Positions 25,754-34,368 of a stretch of DNA of 64,000 nucleotides are shown in pieces. The notes below the pieces were generated by a model. The model searched no databases. It was not told the DNA's origin and was given only the letters and a program-made list of their open reading frames with translations. The number at the start of each line of letters is the position of its first letter. Position 1 is the stretch's first letter. The stretch is from Bryobacteraceae bacterium (GTDB lineage: Bacteria; Acidobacteriota; Terriglobia; Bryobacterales; Bryobacteraceae): assembly GCA_041394945.1 (NCBI GenBank), contig JAWKHH010000004.1, positions 682,001 through 746,000 of the forward strand. Direction: 5' to 3'. The translations under genes were made by a program, and so were the position numbers.

Positions 25754-26759
25754 GCGTGACCTTCTGTCCTTCCCGGCACGAGGTGTACACCGCCTGCACG
25801 AACTCGAGCGCCCGGTAGCCCTCTTCGCCGGAAACCAGCGGTTCGCGCTTTTCGCGGATCGCGGCGGCGAAATCCTCGAACTGGCGTTCGAGCGGAGTGA
25901 GCGGAATCGCCATCGGGTCCGACGCGCCGGATTTCGACAGGGACTCGACCGGCGCCGGTTCCCCCTCGTCGTCCTTCACGTCCCATGTCGTCAGCTTGTC
26001 GCCGGTGAGCACGGCCGTGCCTTTAGTTCCGTGAATCTCGATCCGTTCGGAGTAGCCGGGCCAGAACGCCGTCGACGCCTGGATCACGCCCTGCGCGCCG
26101 TTGGCGTAGCGCATCATCGCCGTCACCACGTCTTCGGACTGGATCTTGTGCAGCGCCCCCAACTGCCACATCCCGAATACTTCCTTCACCGGCCCGATGA
26201 GCCACAGCAGCACATCCACCTGGTGCACGGCCTGGTTGATCAGCGCGCCTCCGCCCTCCACGTCCCAACTGCCCTTGATCGGCCGCGAATAGTACTCGGC
26301 GGAGCGCCACCATTTTACGTAGGCGTCGGCCTGGAGGATCTTCCCGAGACGGCCGTCCCGAAGCGCCTTGATGAGAAAGATCGACGAATCGTCGAAGCGG
26401 TGCTGGCTCACCACGCCGAGCGTGATTCCGGCGGCCTTGGCCGTATCGATCATCTTTCGCGCCGTGGCGAGGTTGGTCGAAATCGGCTTCTGCACCTGAA
26501 TCGGCTTGCCGGCCTTGGCGCACTCCTCCACCGCCTGCAGGCGGAAATCGGGGAACGTGCATAGGTCGACATAATCCACCTGAGGATGCTGGCAAACTTC
26601 CTCGAACGTCTTCACGAATTCGCAGCCGTTGGCTTCGGCGAACTTGCGTCCGGAAGGTTCGTGAATATCGGTGCAGCAGACGATCTCGAAGCCGATGTTC
26701 CTGTACGTGCGCGCATGCAGATTTGAAATCGCGCCGGTGCCGATGATGCCAACTCGCAA
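25746..26759 (-). CDS. Gfo/Idh/MocA-family oxidoreductase
   Basis: A 337-residue protein that appears to start at TTG 26759, directly before RVGIIGTGAISNLHARTYRN, the Rossmann motif; a longer frame reads into antisense sequence. VQKPISTNLATA is the EKP-equivalent motif with glutamine in place of glutamate, and GGGALINQAVHQVDVLLWLI has the conserved histidine. It is cytoplasmic with no signal. The first gene of the operon with thrB; the substrate, probably a sugar or cyclitol, is unknown. Confidence 0.85.
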   Translation of the reverse strand: MRVGIIGTGAISNLHARTYRNIGFEIVCCTDIHEPSGRKFAEANGCEFVKTFEEVCQHPQVDYVDLCTFPDFRLQAVEECAKAGKPIQVQKPISTNLATARKMIDTAKAAGITLGVVSQHRFDDSSIFLIKALRDGRLGKILQADAYVKWWRSAEYYSRPIKGSWDVEGGGALINQAVHQVDVLLWLIGPVKEVFGMWQLGALHKIQSEDVVTAMMRYANGAQGVIQASTAFWPGYSERIEIHGTKGTAVLTGDKLTTWDVKDDEGEPAPVESLSKSGASDPMAIPLTPLERQFEDFAAAIREKREPLVSGEEGYRALEFVQAVYTSCREGQKVTLG

Positions 26760-26849
26760 GGCCTGGTGTCTCCCTGGTGAACTGAAATTTTGCCCGAAAA
26801 TGGGCCGAACTGGAAGTATACCGCACTGTTTGCGATACTCTCTCTGAGG

Positions 26850-28430
26850 ATGACGCCCGCAGCGCGACGTCCCTGGCTCTCCGCGTACGCGCCAGGGATT
26901 CCCCCCATGTTGCCCCGGCCGGAAGGGGATCTTGCCTCCGCCCTGGAAGACACCGCGCTCGCCACACCGGAAGCACCGGCGCTGATCCATTTCGACCGGG
27001 TAACGACCTTCGCGGAACTCGACGCCCTTGCCTCGCGCTTCGCCGCGAGGCTTGCCGCTTGGAGCGTCTGCCGCGGCGACCGGGTCGCCATCTGCACCCA
27101 GAACGATCCTGAGTTCGTGATCGCGCAGTTCGGCGCCTGGAAGCGCGGCGCCATCGCCGTGCCGCTGAACCCGATGTTCAAGACGAAGGAGCTCGCCTAT
27201 CATCTTGCGGACTCCGGCGCCCGCGTCTTCGTTTGCCTTGAAGATGTTTTTGACTCGCAGGGCAGGGAAGCGCTGCCCGGCACGGCCGTCGAACACGTGC
27301 TAACCGTGCCGTCCGCGTTCGCCGATGCGCTCGCCGCCGCCGCGCCGGACTCCTCGCACCGGATTCAATCCGCGCCGGACGACGCCGCGCAGCTCGTCTA
27401 CACGTCGGGCACCACGGGAAATCCGAAGGGCGCCATCGGCACGCATCGCAACATCCTCTACAACGCCGAGTTCTACCGGCGATGGGCCGGGCTCGGCGCC
27501 GGCGACCGGATCCTGGGCGCGGCGCCGCTGTTCCACATCACCGGGCTGGTGGCTGAGATCGCGACGTCGGTCCTCACCGGCATCCCGCTCGTGCTGTTCC
27601 ACCGGTTCGATCCGGCCACTTGCCTTCGGATGGCCGAACAGCATCGGACGACTTTCATGATCGCCGCCATCACCGCCTACATCGCGTTGATGAACGATCC
27701 GGCCGCCGATCCCGCCCGCTTCGCGTCGATGACCAAGTGCTACAGCGGCGGCGCTCCCGTGGCCCCCGCGGTTGTCGAGGAGTTCCAGCGAAAACTCGGG
27801 CCCTACATCCACAACATCTACGGACTCACCGAGAGCAACTCTCCGTCTCATGCCACGCCGCTCGGCGCGCGGGCTCCGGTGGATCCGGCGTCCGGAGCCT
27901 TGTCGATCGGCGTGCCGATTCCCGGCTGCGACGCCCGCATCGCCGATATGGTGGACCCGTCGCTCGAACTCCCCGCCGGTCAGCCGGGCGAGCTCGCTCT
28001 ACGCGGACCGATGATGACGCCCGGCTACTGGAACAGACCGGACGCCACCGCTGCCGCCCACCACGACGGCTGGTTCCTCACTGGCGATGTTGCCGTGATG
28101 GACGAGAACGGCTGGTTCTACATCGTCGACCGTAAGAAGGACATGATCGTCGCTTCGGGCTATAAGGTCTGGCCGCGCGACGTGGAGGACGTGCTCTACC
28201 AGCACCCGGCCGTGCGCGAGGCGGCCGTGATCGGCGTTCCCGATCCGTATCGCGGAGAGACGGTGAAGGCGTTCGTGGCATTGAAGAGCGGCGCCGCCGT
28301 CGCGGCCGAGGAGTTGATCGCCTTCTGCCGCCAGCGAATGGCCGCGTACAAATACCCGCGCGAGGTGGAGTTCCTGCCCGAGATTCCCAAGACGGCCAGC
28401 GGCAAGTTTCTCCGACGGCGACTGCGGTGA
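26850..28430 (+). CDS. AMP-forming acyl-CoA ligase
   Basis: A 526-residue ANL-superfamily enzyme started at ATG 26850. YTSGTTGNPKGAIGTHRN is the P-loop motif; YGLTESNSPSHATPLG is the second core motif; GWFLTGDVAVMDENGWFYIV and DRKKDMIVASGYKVWPRDVE form the hinge and C-terminal domain; PKTASGKFLRR carries the catalytic lysine. It activates a carboxylic acid, probably a fatty or aryl acid, to an acyl-CoA. The stop overlaps the next gene as GTGA, so the two are coupled. Confidence 0.92.
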   Translation: MTPAARRPWLSAYAPGIPPMLPRPEGDLASALEDTALATPEAPALIHFDRVTTFAELDALASRFAARLAAWSVCRGDRVAICTQNDPEFVIAQFGAWKRGAIAVPLNPMFKTKELAYHLADSGARVFVCLEDVFDSQGREALPGTAVEHVLTVPSAFADALAAAAPDSSHRIQSAPDDAAQLVYTSGTTGNPKGAIGTHRNILYNAEFYRRWAGLGAGDRILGAAPLFHITGLVAEIATSVLTGIPLVLFHRFDPATCLRMAEQHRTTFMIAAITAYIALMNDPAADPARFASMTKCYSGGAPVAPAVVEEFQRKLGPYIHNIYGLTESNSPSHATPLGARAPVDPASGALSIGVPIPGCDARIADMVDPSLELPAGQPGELALRGPMMTPGYWNRPDATAAAHHDGWFLTGDVAVMDENGWFYIVDRKKDMIVASGYKVWPRDVEDVLYQHPAVREAAVIGVPDPYRGETVKAFVALKSGAAVAAEELIAFCRQRMAAYKYPREVEFLPEIPKTASGKFLRRRLR

Positions 28431-29365
28431 TCGGCTACCTGTTGGACTGGCTGCGCCGCCGCGATCCGGTGGACCGGGTGTTTCTTTCCATGGGGGCGGG
28501 GATCGAGAGCCGCCGCCGCAACCTGGCGCGGTACTGGCGTCCGCATTTCGCCGAGAGCCGGCGCGTGGAGGCTGAATGGATTGCCTCGCTGGCGGCGGGC
28601 GGCTCGCTGATCGTGGCCGGGGCCGGTCGCCTGAACGACCTCGACGAGGCCGCGGCACGCCGGTTCGAGCGTATCCACCTGCTCGACGCCGATGCCCGCA
28701 ACTGCCCGGCGTGGAAGCGTTTCCGGCGGCGGATGGGCCCCGGGACCGAGGTCGATTGGACCATCGCCGATGTCGCCGGGTGCATCCACGCCTGGGTTCG
28801 TTCCCTCGATTTGGGGACGTGGGACTCGGCGCTTGGTTCGATCCGGCGCGCTGCGGCGATTCCGGCGGATCCACCGCGGATTCATGCGGATGCCGTGCTG
28901 TCGCTGAGCCTGCTGAGCCAGATCCCGATCGTCTGGCAGGACGCCGTGGAAGCGCGGCTCCGGCGGCGTTTCGGATCGCGGATGGTGGATTCGAGGGAGC
29001 GCGAGTGGTTGGATTCGGTGGCGATCGGGGCGCGGCTGCTGGTGGAACGCCACCTGGAATGGGTTCGTCGCACGGCCCGGCAGGCGCTCCTGATCGCCGA
29101 CATCGAGTACGCCTACTACGAGGGGGCGACGCCGTTCTCGCGATACCGGTACCGCCCGCCGCCGGTCGGCTGGAGCGCGGAGGAGGGCTGGTCCTGCCCG
29201 GATGCATCCAAAGTCGCGGTGGAGCCGGCCCTCTACGGCGTGGACCTCGGCGAGCCCGCGGCGACGTGGCTCTGGCACATCCGGCCGCTGGGGCTCGAGT
29301 CCCTCACCGAGGGCACGGTGCACCGGGTTGGCGCGTTCCGCTTTGGCGGCGGGCCTGCACTATAG
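28427..29365 (+). CDS. Uncharacterised protein with a methyltransferase-like Rossmann segment
   Basis: A 312-residue protein translated from a GTG overlapping the ligase stop (28427-28430). Residues about 52-80 (GGSLIVAGAGRLNDLDE then RIHLLDADAR) look like the SAM-binding loop and acidic residue of class I methyltransferases, but later motifs are not clear. It is rich in Arg/Trp and has no signal. I do not recognise a family. The coupling suggests it acts with the acyl-CoA ligase. Confidence 0.6.
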   Translation: MIGYLLDWLRRRDPVDRVFLSMGAGIESRRRNLARYWRPHFAESRRVEAEWIASLAAGGSLIVAGAGRLNDLDEAAARRFERIHLLDADARNCPAWKRFRRRMGPGTEVDWTIADVAGCIHAWVRSLDLGTWDSALGSIRRAAAIPADPPRIHADAVLSLSLLSQIPIVWQDAVEARLRRRFGSRMVDSREREWLDSVAIGARLLVERHLEWVRRTARQALLIADIEYAYYEGATPFSRYRYRPPPVGWSAEEGWSCPDASKVAVEPALYGVDLGEPAATWLWHIRPLGLESLTEGTVHRVGAFRFGGGPAL

Positions 29366-29372
29366 TAGAAAA
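29361..29372 (+). promoter_or_regulatory. Minus 10 hexamer next to NIPSNAP gene start
   Basis: TATAGT at 29361-29366 is followed by AGAAAA and then ATG 29373. It lies at the end of the preceding coding region, with no ribosome site, so a short or absent leader is predicted. Confidence 0.45.
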
Positions 29373-29756
29373 ATGATTCGCGCCGCGTTTCTACTTCTCG
29401 CCTCCGTCATTGCCATGAACGCCGAAGTCTACGAACTCCGCACCTACCATTGCGAGCCGGGCCGATTGCCGGCGCTGCTCGCGCGCTTCGAGAACCACAC
29501 GATGAAAATCTTCGAGCGTCACGCCATGAAGAACATCGCGTACTGGGTTCCGCAGGATGAGCCCGCCAAGGGCGATACGCTCATCTACATCATCAGCCAT
29601 GCCAGCCGGGAGCAGGCCAAGAAGAACTGGGATGCCTTCCGCGCGGATCCGGAGTGGACCAAGGTCCGCGCGGCCTCCGAGGCGGACGGGAAGATCGTCG
29701 CCAAGGTCGAGTCGGTCTTCATGGACCTGCTGTCGTGGTCGCCGAAAGTGAAGTAA
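29373..29756 (+). CDS. Secreted NIPSNAP-family protein
   Basis: A 127-residue protein. Residues 1-18 form a signal peptide ending AMNA. The rest matches a NIPSNAP (dimeric ferredoxin-like barrel) domain: VYELRTYHCEPGRLPALLAR, HAMKNIAYWVPQDEP, LIYIISHASREQAKKNW and RADPEWTKVRAASEADGKIV. Bacterial members are common in Acidobacteriota and Planctomycetes and have no known reaction. Confidence 0.88.
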   Translation: MIRAAFLLLASVIAMNAEVYELRTYHCEPGRLPALLARFENHTMKIFERHAMKNIAYWVPQDEPAKGDTLIYIISHASREQAKKNWDAFRADPEWTKVRAASEADGKIVAKVESVFMDLLSWSPKVK

Positions 29757-29769
29757 GGCCGCTCAAGGT

Positions 29770-29787
29770 CTTTAAAATTTTGTAAAG
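29770..29787. promoter_or_regulatory. Palindromic site upstream of the two-component operon
   Basis: CTTTA-AAATTTTG-TAAAG (29770-29787) is an AT-rich inverted repeat in the 81-base gap before the response regulator GTG at 29838. CpxR/OmpR-type regulators often bind tandem or inverted TTTAC/GTAAA half-sites, so an autoregulatory site is plausible. A related TTCTTTACA occurs at 31886-31894 before the ECF sigma gene. Confidence 0.4.
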
Positions 29788-29837
29788 GCGGCGGTTCGGC
29801 TATCGCGCCTGGGCCCGCCGCCGGAACAGAATGAAGT

Positions 29838-30533
29838 GTGAGCGGCACGGCGTCATTGCTCCTGGTGGACGACGATGTCGAGCTATGCGCGCTGATGCGG
29901 GACTTCTTCTCGCTCCAGGACATCGCGGTCGAGATGGCGCACGACGGTCCGGCGGGCCTTGCGCTGGCGCTCACCGGCCGCTTCGATCTGCTCCTTCTTG
30001 ACGTGATGATGCCGGGGATGGATGGCTTCGCCGTCCTGCGCTCTCTTCGTCAAACGAGCCAGATTCCGGTGCTGATGCTCACCGCGCGCACCGACGCGGC
30101 GAGCCGTATCGAGGGGCTCGACTCCGGCGCCGACGACTATCTCCCGAAACCGTTCGACCCGAATGAACTGGTCGCTCGGGTCCGCGCCATCCTCCGCCGC
30201 GTGAAGCCGGCGGCGCCGTCCACCGCGCCGGCGCCGGCGATCGAAGCTTCGGGCGTGCGGCTCGATACCGGCTCGCGCAGCGTGCGGCTGAACGGCGAGA
30301 CGGTGGAACTGACGTCGGTGGAATTCGACATTCTGCACACGCTGATCTCGGCCGCCGGGCGGGTGGTGTCGCGCGACGAGTTGATGCACCGGCTCTATCA
30401 GCGCGAGGCGACGCCGTTTGACCGGTCGATCGACGTGCACGTGAGCCACCTCCGCAAGAAGCTCGACCGGGGCCGGCCGCTGATCGTCACCGTCCGCGGC
30501 GTCGGCTACCAGTTCTGCCAGGAGGGCGCGTGA
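29838..30533 (+). CDS. OmpR-family response regulator (CpxR-like)
   Basis: A 231-residue regulator. The receiver domain (1-120) has the acidic pocket VDDDVE and phospho-acceptor Asp55 in LLLLDVMMPGMDGF, and KPF lysine near 104. The C-terminal winged helix (about 135-230) contains LTSVEFDILHTLISAAGRVV and IDVHVSHLRKKL. It is translated from a GTG and overlaps the sensor kinase gene as GTGA (30530-30533). The neighbour kinase is its partner. Confidence 0.93.
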   Translation: MSGTASLLLVDDDVELCALMRDFFSLQDIAVEMAHDGPAGLALALTGRFDLLLLDVMMPGMDGFAVLRSLRQTSQIPVLMLTARTDAASRIEGLDSGADDYLPKPFDPNELVARVRAILRRVKPAAPSTAPAPAIEASGVRLDTGSRSVRLNGETVELTSVEFDILHTLISAAGRVVSRDELMHRLYQREATPFDRSIDVHVSHLRKKLDRGRPLIVTVRGVGYQFCQEGA

Positions 30534-32005
30534 CCATCCGCAGCACCATCTTCGGCAAGGTGCTCGGATGGCTGGGAATTACGCTTGGGTTATCCGTGGT
30601 CGGCCTGATTCTGACCACGGCCTGGGTGGTGAGCCGCGCGCCGCAACGGCCGTTCCCCGGGCGGCTGCTGACGGCTCAACTCGAAGACGCGCGCCGGGCG
30701 TACCTGGAAGGAGGCGTGATCGAGCTATCGGAAGAGCTGCGGATGTTCCAGCAGCAGAGCCCCGGCCAATACAACCTGGTTGGGCGCGAGGGCCACGACC
30801 TCATCACCGGAAAAGACCTTTCCGCCACCGTCAGCGCCGCCCGGACGCTGGAGCCGCCGTGGCGGCGAAAGCGCGGGACTCCGCCGAGCTTCTGGGACAT
30901 GCTGAGCGGTTCGCCGATGCTGAAGCTGTCCACTCCCGACGGCGAGTTCACGCTGCTGGCCAAACCTCGCGCCACGCTGGACCCGTGGCGCATCCTGCCG
31001 TATTACCTCGGAGTCGCGGTACTCGTCGTGCTGATGGGCTACGCGCTCGCCATGCACTTCGTGAAGCCGATCCGCGAACTGCGGACGGCGGTAGCGCAGT
31101 TCGGCGAGGGCGATCTCGACCACCGGATGCGCTCCCGCCGGGGTGACGAACTGGGCGACCTCGCCCGGGACTTCGATTCCATGGCGGACCGGCTCCAGAA
31201 TCTGCTGGTGGCCGAACGGCGGCTGCTGCAGGACGTCTCGCACGAGCTGCGCTCGCCGCTGGCGCGCCTGGGATTCGCCGTTGAGTTGGCGCGATCGGGC
31301 AACGGCGCCGCATTCGATCGCATCAAGGAAGAAGTTTCGCGGCTCACGGCGCTTGTGGGCGAGTTGCTCCAGGTGACGCGGGTGGAGGGGGACCCGGCCG
31401 CGCGCGGAAGCCAGCCGGTGCGCCTCGACGAGATTACCGCGGCGATCGCCGAAGGCAGCGCAATCGAGGCGGAGGCGCGCGGCTGCCGCATTGACCATCG
31501 CGCGGATCGGCCGGTGGTGGTTTCCGGCGATCCGGAATTGCTGCACCGGGCGGTGGAGAATATCGTGCGGAACGCGATCCGGCACACGGCGGACCACACG
31601 AACGTCGAGGTGCAAGTATCGCAATCCGGACCTGAGGCGACCATCGTCGTGCGCGATCGGGGCCCCGGCGTTCCTGAACCGATGCTCGGGGACATCTTCA
31701 AGCCATTCTTCCGCGTGGAGGACGATCGCAACCGCGCCAGCGGCGGCACCGGGCTCGGCCTGGCCATCGCCGACCGCGCCATACGCGCCCACGGCGGGCG
31801 GATCGAAGCGGCCAACGCTGGGCCCGGCCTCCGCGTCACCATCGCGCTGCCGGTGGACGCCGGCGGATCGGGGTTTCCTAACAGTTCTTTACACAAATCG
31901 CGGTTACCGGATGGAGCCGGGAGGGGTCTACCTACCAGAGGTCATGAGCCTCCCGGTGGGGATGTTGAACCGGTTCGCGTGGAGAGCGACAACAGTGCAA
32001 CCTAG
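30530..32005 (+). CDS. Membrane sensor histidine kinase (CpxA-like)
   Basis: A 491-residue kinase. Membrane helices are at about 12-33 and 157-175 with a periplasmic domain between. HAMP follows (VKPIRELRTAVAQFGEGDLD), then DVSHELRSPLARL with phospho-acceptor His238. The ATP-binding domain has N-box NIVRNAIRHTA, DRGPGVP, FFRVEDD and GGTGLGLAIA. After the usual end (TIALPV) about 47 extra residues (GGSGFPNSSLHKSRLPDGAG and on) run into the next gene; this tail looks like read-through of a regulatory region. It overlaps the sigma gene start. Confidence 0.92.
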   Translation: MTIRSTIFGKVLGWLGITLGLSVVGLILTTAWVVSRAPQRPFPGRLLTAQLEDARRAYLEGGVIELSEELRMFQQQSPGQYNLVGREGHDLITGKDLSATVSAARTLEPPWRRKRGTPPSFWDMLSGSPMLKLSTPDGEFTLLAKPRATLDPWRILPYYLGVAVLVVLMGYALAMHFVKPIRELRTAVAQFGEGDLDHRMRSRRGDELGDLARDFDSMADRLQNLLVAERRLLQDVSHELRSPLARLGFAVELARSGNGAAFDRIKEEVSRLTALVGELLQVTRVEGDPAARGSQPVRLDEITAAIAEGSAIEAEARGCRIDHRADRPVVVSGDPELLHRAVENIVRNAIRHTADHTNVEVQVSQSGPEATIVVRDRGPGVPEPMLGDIFKPFFRVEDDRNRASGGTGLGLAIADRAIRAHGGRIEAANAGPGLRVTIALPVDAGGSGFPNSSLHKSRLPDGAGRGLPTRGHEPPGGDVEPVRVESDNSAT

Positions 32006-32594
32006 CTTGGAATTGACGGTCGATACCGAATTGATGCTTCGGCTGAAGGACGGAGACACCGAAACCGTCAAACTGCTTCTCGACAAGCACTGGGACCGCC
32101 TGGTGCTATTCATCCAGCGGATGGTGCACAACCGGGCCGTGGCCGAGGAGTTGGCCCAGGAGGCGTTTCTCCGCGTCTACCTCTCGCGCGAGCGTTACGA
32201 GCCCACGGCGAAGTTCACCACGTGGCTCTATCGCATCGCGAGCAACCGCGCGCTGAACTGGATCCGCGATACGCGGAACGAAACCAACCAGGAGTCGCTC
32301 GACGCCATCCCGAACTCGGGCATCCGCCGCCAGTTCCGGGATCCGGGCGTCGCCCTCGACGAAGAGTACGAGAAGGTCGAACATCGCGCCATTCTCCGCG
32401 AGCAGGTGCGTTCCGCTCTTGAAAGCCTTCCCGCGCGGCAGCGCCGGGCGGTGATCATGCATCGTTGGGAGGAGATGGAGTATGCGCGCATCGCCCAGGA
32501 ACTGGGTTGCACGGTACCCACGGTGAAATCCCTGCTGTGGCGCGCCTACACGACGCTGCGCGTCCGCCTGCAGCACACCCAGACAGCCAACTGA
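31995..32594 (+). CDS. ECF (RpoE-like) sigma factor
   Basis: A 199-residue sigma factor taken from GTG 31995, 8 bases after GGAGAG; ATGs at 31944 and 31962 are alternatives. Region 2 has RLKDGDTETVKLLLDKHWDR, RMVHNRAVAEELAQEAFLRV and FTTWLYRIASNRALNWIRD. Region 4 has LESLPARQRRAVIMHRWEEM and IAQELGCTVPTVKSLLWRAY. No anti-sigma gene follows; control may come from the two-component system just upstream, whose kinase gene it overlaps by 11 bases. Confidence 0.9.
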   Translation: MQPSLELTVDTELMLRLKDGDTETVKLLLDKHWDRLVLFIQRMVHNRAVAEELAQEAFLRVYLSRERYEPTAKFTTWLYRIASNRALNWIRDTRNETNQESLDAIPNSGIRRQFRDPGVALDEEYEKVEHRAILREQVRSALESLPARQRRAVIMHRWEEMEYARIAQELGCTVPTVKSLLWRAYTTLRVRLQHTQTAN

Positions 32595-33767
32595 CTACTT
32601 GCTCTTCGCGGATCGTCTCGGGTTGTGCCGCGCCCGAACCTTGGGCCGCGGCAGGCGCTTCGTCCCCTGCTTTTTGTACGCCGTGACCGACTTGCGCGAC
32701 ATAGTCCGTTTGGAGGTACGGTGTTTGGCGCTGGCGCGGGTGCGCTTCGAACTCCGCACCTTGCGCGTGGACCGATAGGAAACGCGGCTTTTGTTCCTCG
32801 CCGCCACGAGCACCGGCTGCGGGCTCACCGTGTCGCTTTCCATCAGCGGATCGCCGCGGCGGACAGAGTCGAAGAAATCGAACACGGTGGGCAGCGATGT
32901 GGCGCCGAGGGAATTGTGCCCGTCGGGGAACTCCTTGTAAACGAAGTTCTGGAGGCGTGGCCCCAGGAAATCGACGAGGTTGGCGGCGTAGCGATTGGTG
33001 GCCAGCCGGTCCTGCCGGCCCTGGACGTAAAGCAGCGGCTTGTCGTTGTTTTCGGTGAGCGGCAGGCGCGACAACTCGGCCGGTTGATAGCGGAAGGCGG
33101 ACCCCACGGCCGCCAGCGCGGCGAAGCGCTGCGCGAACCGGAAGCCGATCTTCCACGTCCCCACGCCTCCCGAGGAATGACCGGAAAGGTAGATCTGCGA
33201 CTCGTCGATGGGGTAAAGCGCCGTCACACGGTCGATCACGTCGAGCACGTCCTGCTCGGCATCGCCGGTGTAGCGAGTGCCAGGCCCCCGCCCGCGCGGC
33301 GCCACCACGAAATAGCCGCGCTCTTCGGCCAGCCGGAGCAACATGCGGTCACCCGTTGCCCGATCGCGGTACAGGTCGAAATAGCTGTTCTCGTCGCCGT
33401 GGTGCCCGTGGAGGACCACGAGCAGCGGATAGGTCCTTTCGGCTTCGAGGCTGGTGGGGGCGTAGAGGCGATACGGCTGAATCGTGCCGTCCAAGGTGGA
33501 ACGGTAGGCCTGGTGCATGTCGCCCGTGCGGCCCTGGAGCGGGTCGCCGCCGGCCTCAAGGGCTTCGATCAAGGCGACCGCTTCCTTCCATTCGCCGCCG
33601 CCCGACTTGCGCTTCTTCTTCTCCCCGGATTGCACGAGGAACCGGGCAGTCTCCACGGCGGCCAGCCGCGATGGCGTTTCCGCCGTGACCCGGTCCAACC
33701 GGCGGTTGAGTTCCGCCTGATTCTGGGTTGTTGAAGTAATCAACAAGAGTGCCGGAATCAGGAACAT
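32595..33767 (-). CDS. Secreted alpha/beta-hydrolase esterase with a highly basic C-terminal tail
   Basis: A 390-residue protein. Residues 1-13 are a short signal-like segment. The hydrolase body (about 85-305) shows PLLVVLHGHHGD (oxyanion), IYLSGHSSGGVGTWK with nucleophile Ser198, VQGRQDRL and DGHN (catalytic His284), resembling PHB-depolymerase/feruloyl-esterase-type enzymes. Residues 324-390 form a separate tail with 28 Lys/Arg, many Ser/Thr and no acidic residue, like a histone H1 arm. The last gene of a leftward operon with alaC and a porin; it abuts the sigma gene stop. Confidence 0.82.
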   Translation of the reverse strand: MFLIPALLLITSTTQNQAELNRRLDRVTAETPSRLAAVETARFLVQSGEKKKRKSGGGEWKEAVALIEALEAGGDPLQGRTGDMHQAYRSTLDGTIQPYRLYAPTSLEAERTYPLLVVLHGHHGDENSYFDLYRDRATGDRMLLRLAEERGYFVVAPRGRGPGTRYTGDAEQDVLDVIDRVTALYPIDESQIYLSGHSSGGVGTWKIGFRFAQRFAALAAVGSAFRYQPAELSRLPLTENNDKPLLYVQGRQDRLATNRYAANLVDFLGPRLQNFVYKEFPDGHNSLGATSLPTVFDFFDSVRRGDPLMESDTVSPQPVLVAARNKSRVSYRSTRKVRSSKRTRASAKHRTSKRTMSRKSVTAYKKQGTKRLPRPKVRARHNPRRSAKSK

Positions 33768-33798
33768 CGGGTACTCCGTCGCATCCCGGTAGTATACG

Positions 33799-34365
33799 TC
33801 AAAACGTGACGCCCACGAGGAAGGTGAGTTGATTGTCGCGCGCGCTGATCAGGTTCGAAATCCGGAACTGCTCGTCGAACCGGTGGGTGTAGCGGACCTC
33901 GGGGGCGACGCGGATAACCGGCAGGCGCAGTTCCACGCCGCCGCCGAAAACCACGCCTGTGGTGAACGTCTTGACGAACTCGGCGGGGTCCCGGATCGCC
34001 AGGCCGGACAAGCGGTTGAACGCGACCCCGGCGGCCAGGAACGGCTGGGCCGGTTCCCCACCGAAGCGCTTCCGCAGCATCAGAGGGAACTCCCACTGGC
34101 TGCCTTTCTTCGATTCGCCGTTGTCGCTGTACTCCAGGCGCTGATAGAGGATGTCGAAGTTGATTCCGAAGTTGGCGGGAAGCCGGACCTCGAACGTGGG
34201 GCCGAAGGTGTAGCGGTGCGGGATGCTCTCAAACCGGTTGCCGATGGTGTGAAACGCGTCGAGAATCGGCGCGCCCCCACGCACCCCCACGGAAAGACTC
34301 TGGGCCGGCAGCAATCCGGCCACGGCAAGAAACAGGGCAAATTGTCGCAATAGGAAGTTCTCCAC
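33799..34365 (-). CDS. Outer-membrane beta-barrel protein
   Basis: A 188-residue protein from GTG 34365, three bases after the alaC stop. Residues 1-22 are a signal peptide (LFLAVAGLLPAQS). Alternating strands with aromatic girdles follow (FGINFDILYQRLEY, PFLAAGVAFNRLSGL, VVFGGGVELRLPVIRVAPEV) and the last residue is phenylalanine (LTFLVGVTF), the barrel-insertion signal. It resembles OmpW/PorT-like small barrels. Substrate unknown. Confidence 0.82.
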   Translation of the reverse strand: MENFLLRQFALFLAVAGLLPAQSLSVGVRGGAPILDAFHTIGNRFESIPHRYTFGPTFEVRLPANFGINFDILYQRLEYSDNGESKKGSQWEFPLMLRKRFGGEPAQPFLAAGVAFNRLSGLAIRDPAEFVKTFTTGVVFGGGVELRLPVIRVAPEVRYTHRFDEQFRISNLISARDNQLTFLVGVTF

Positions 34366-34368
34366 GTC

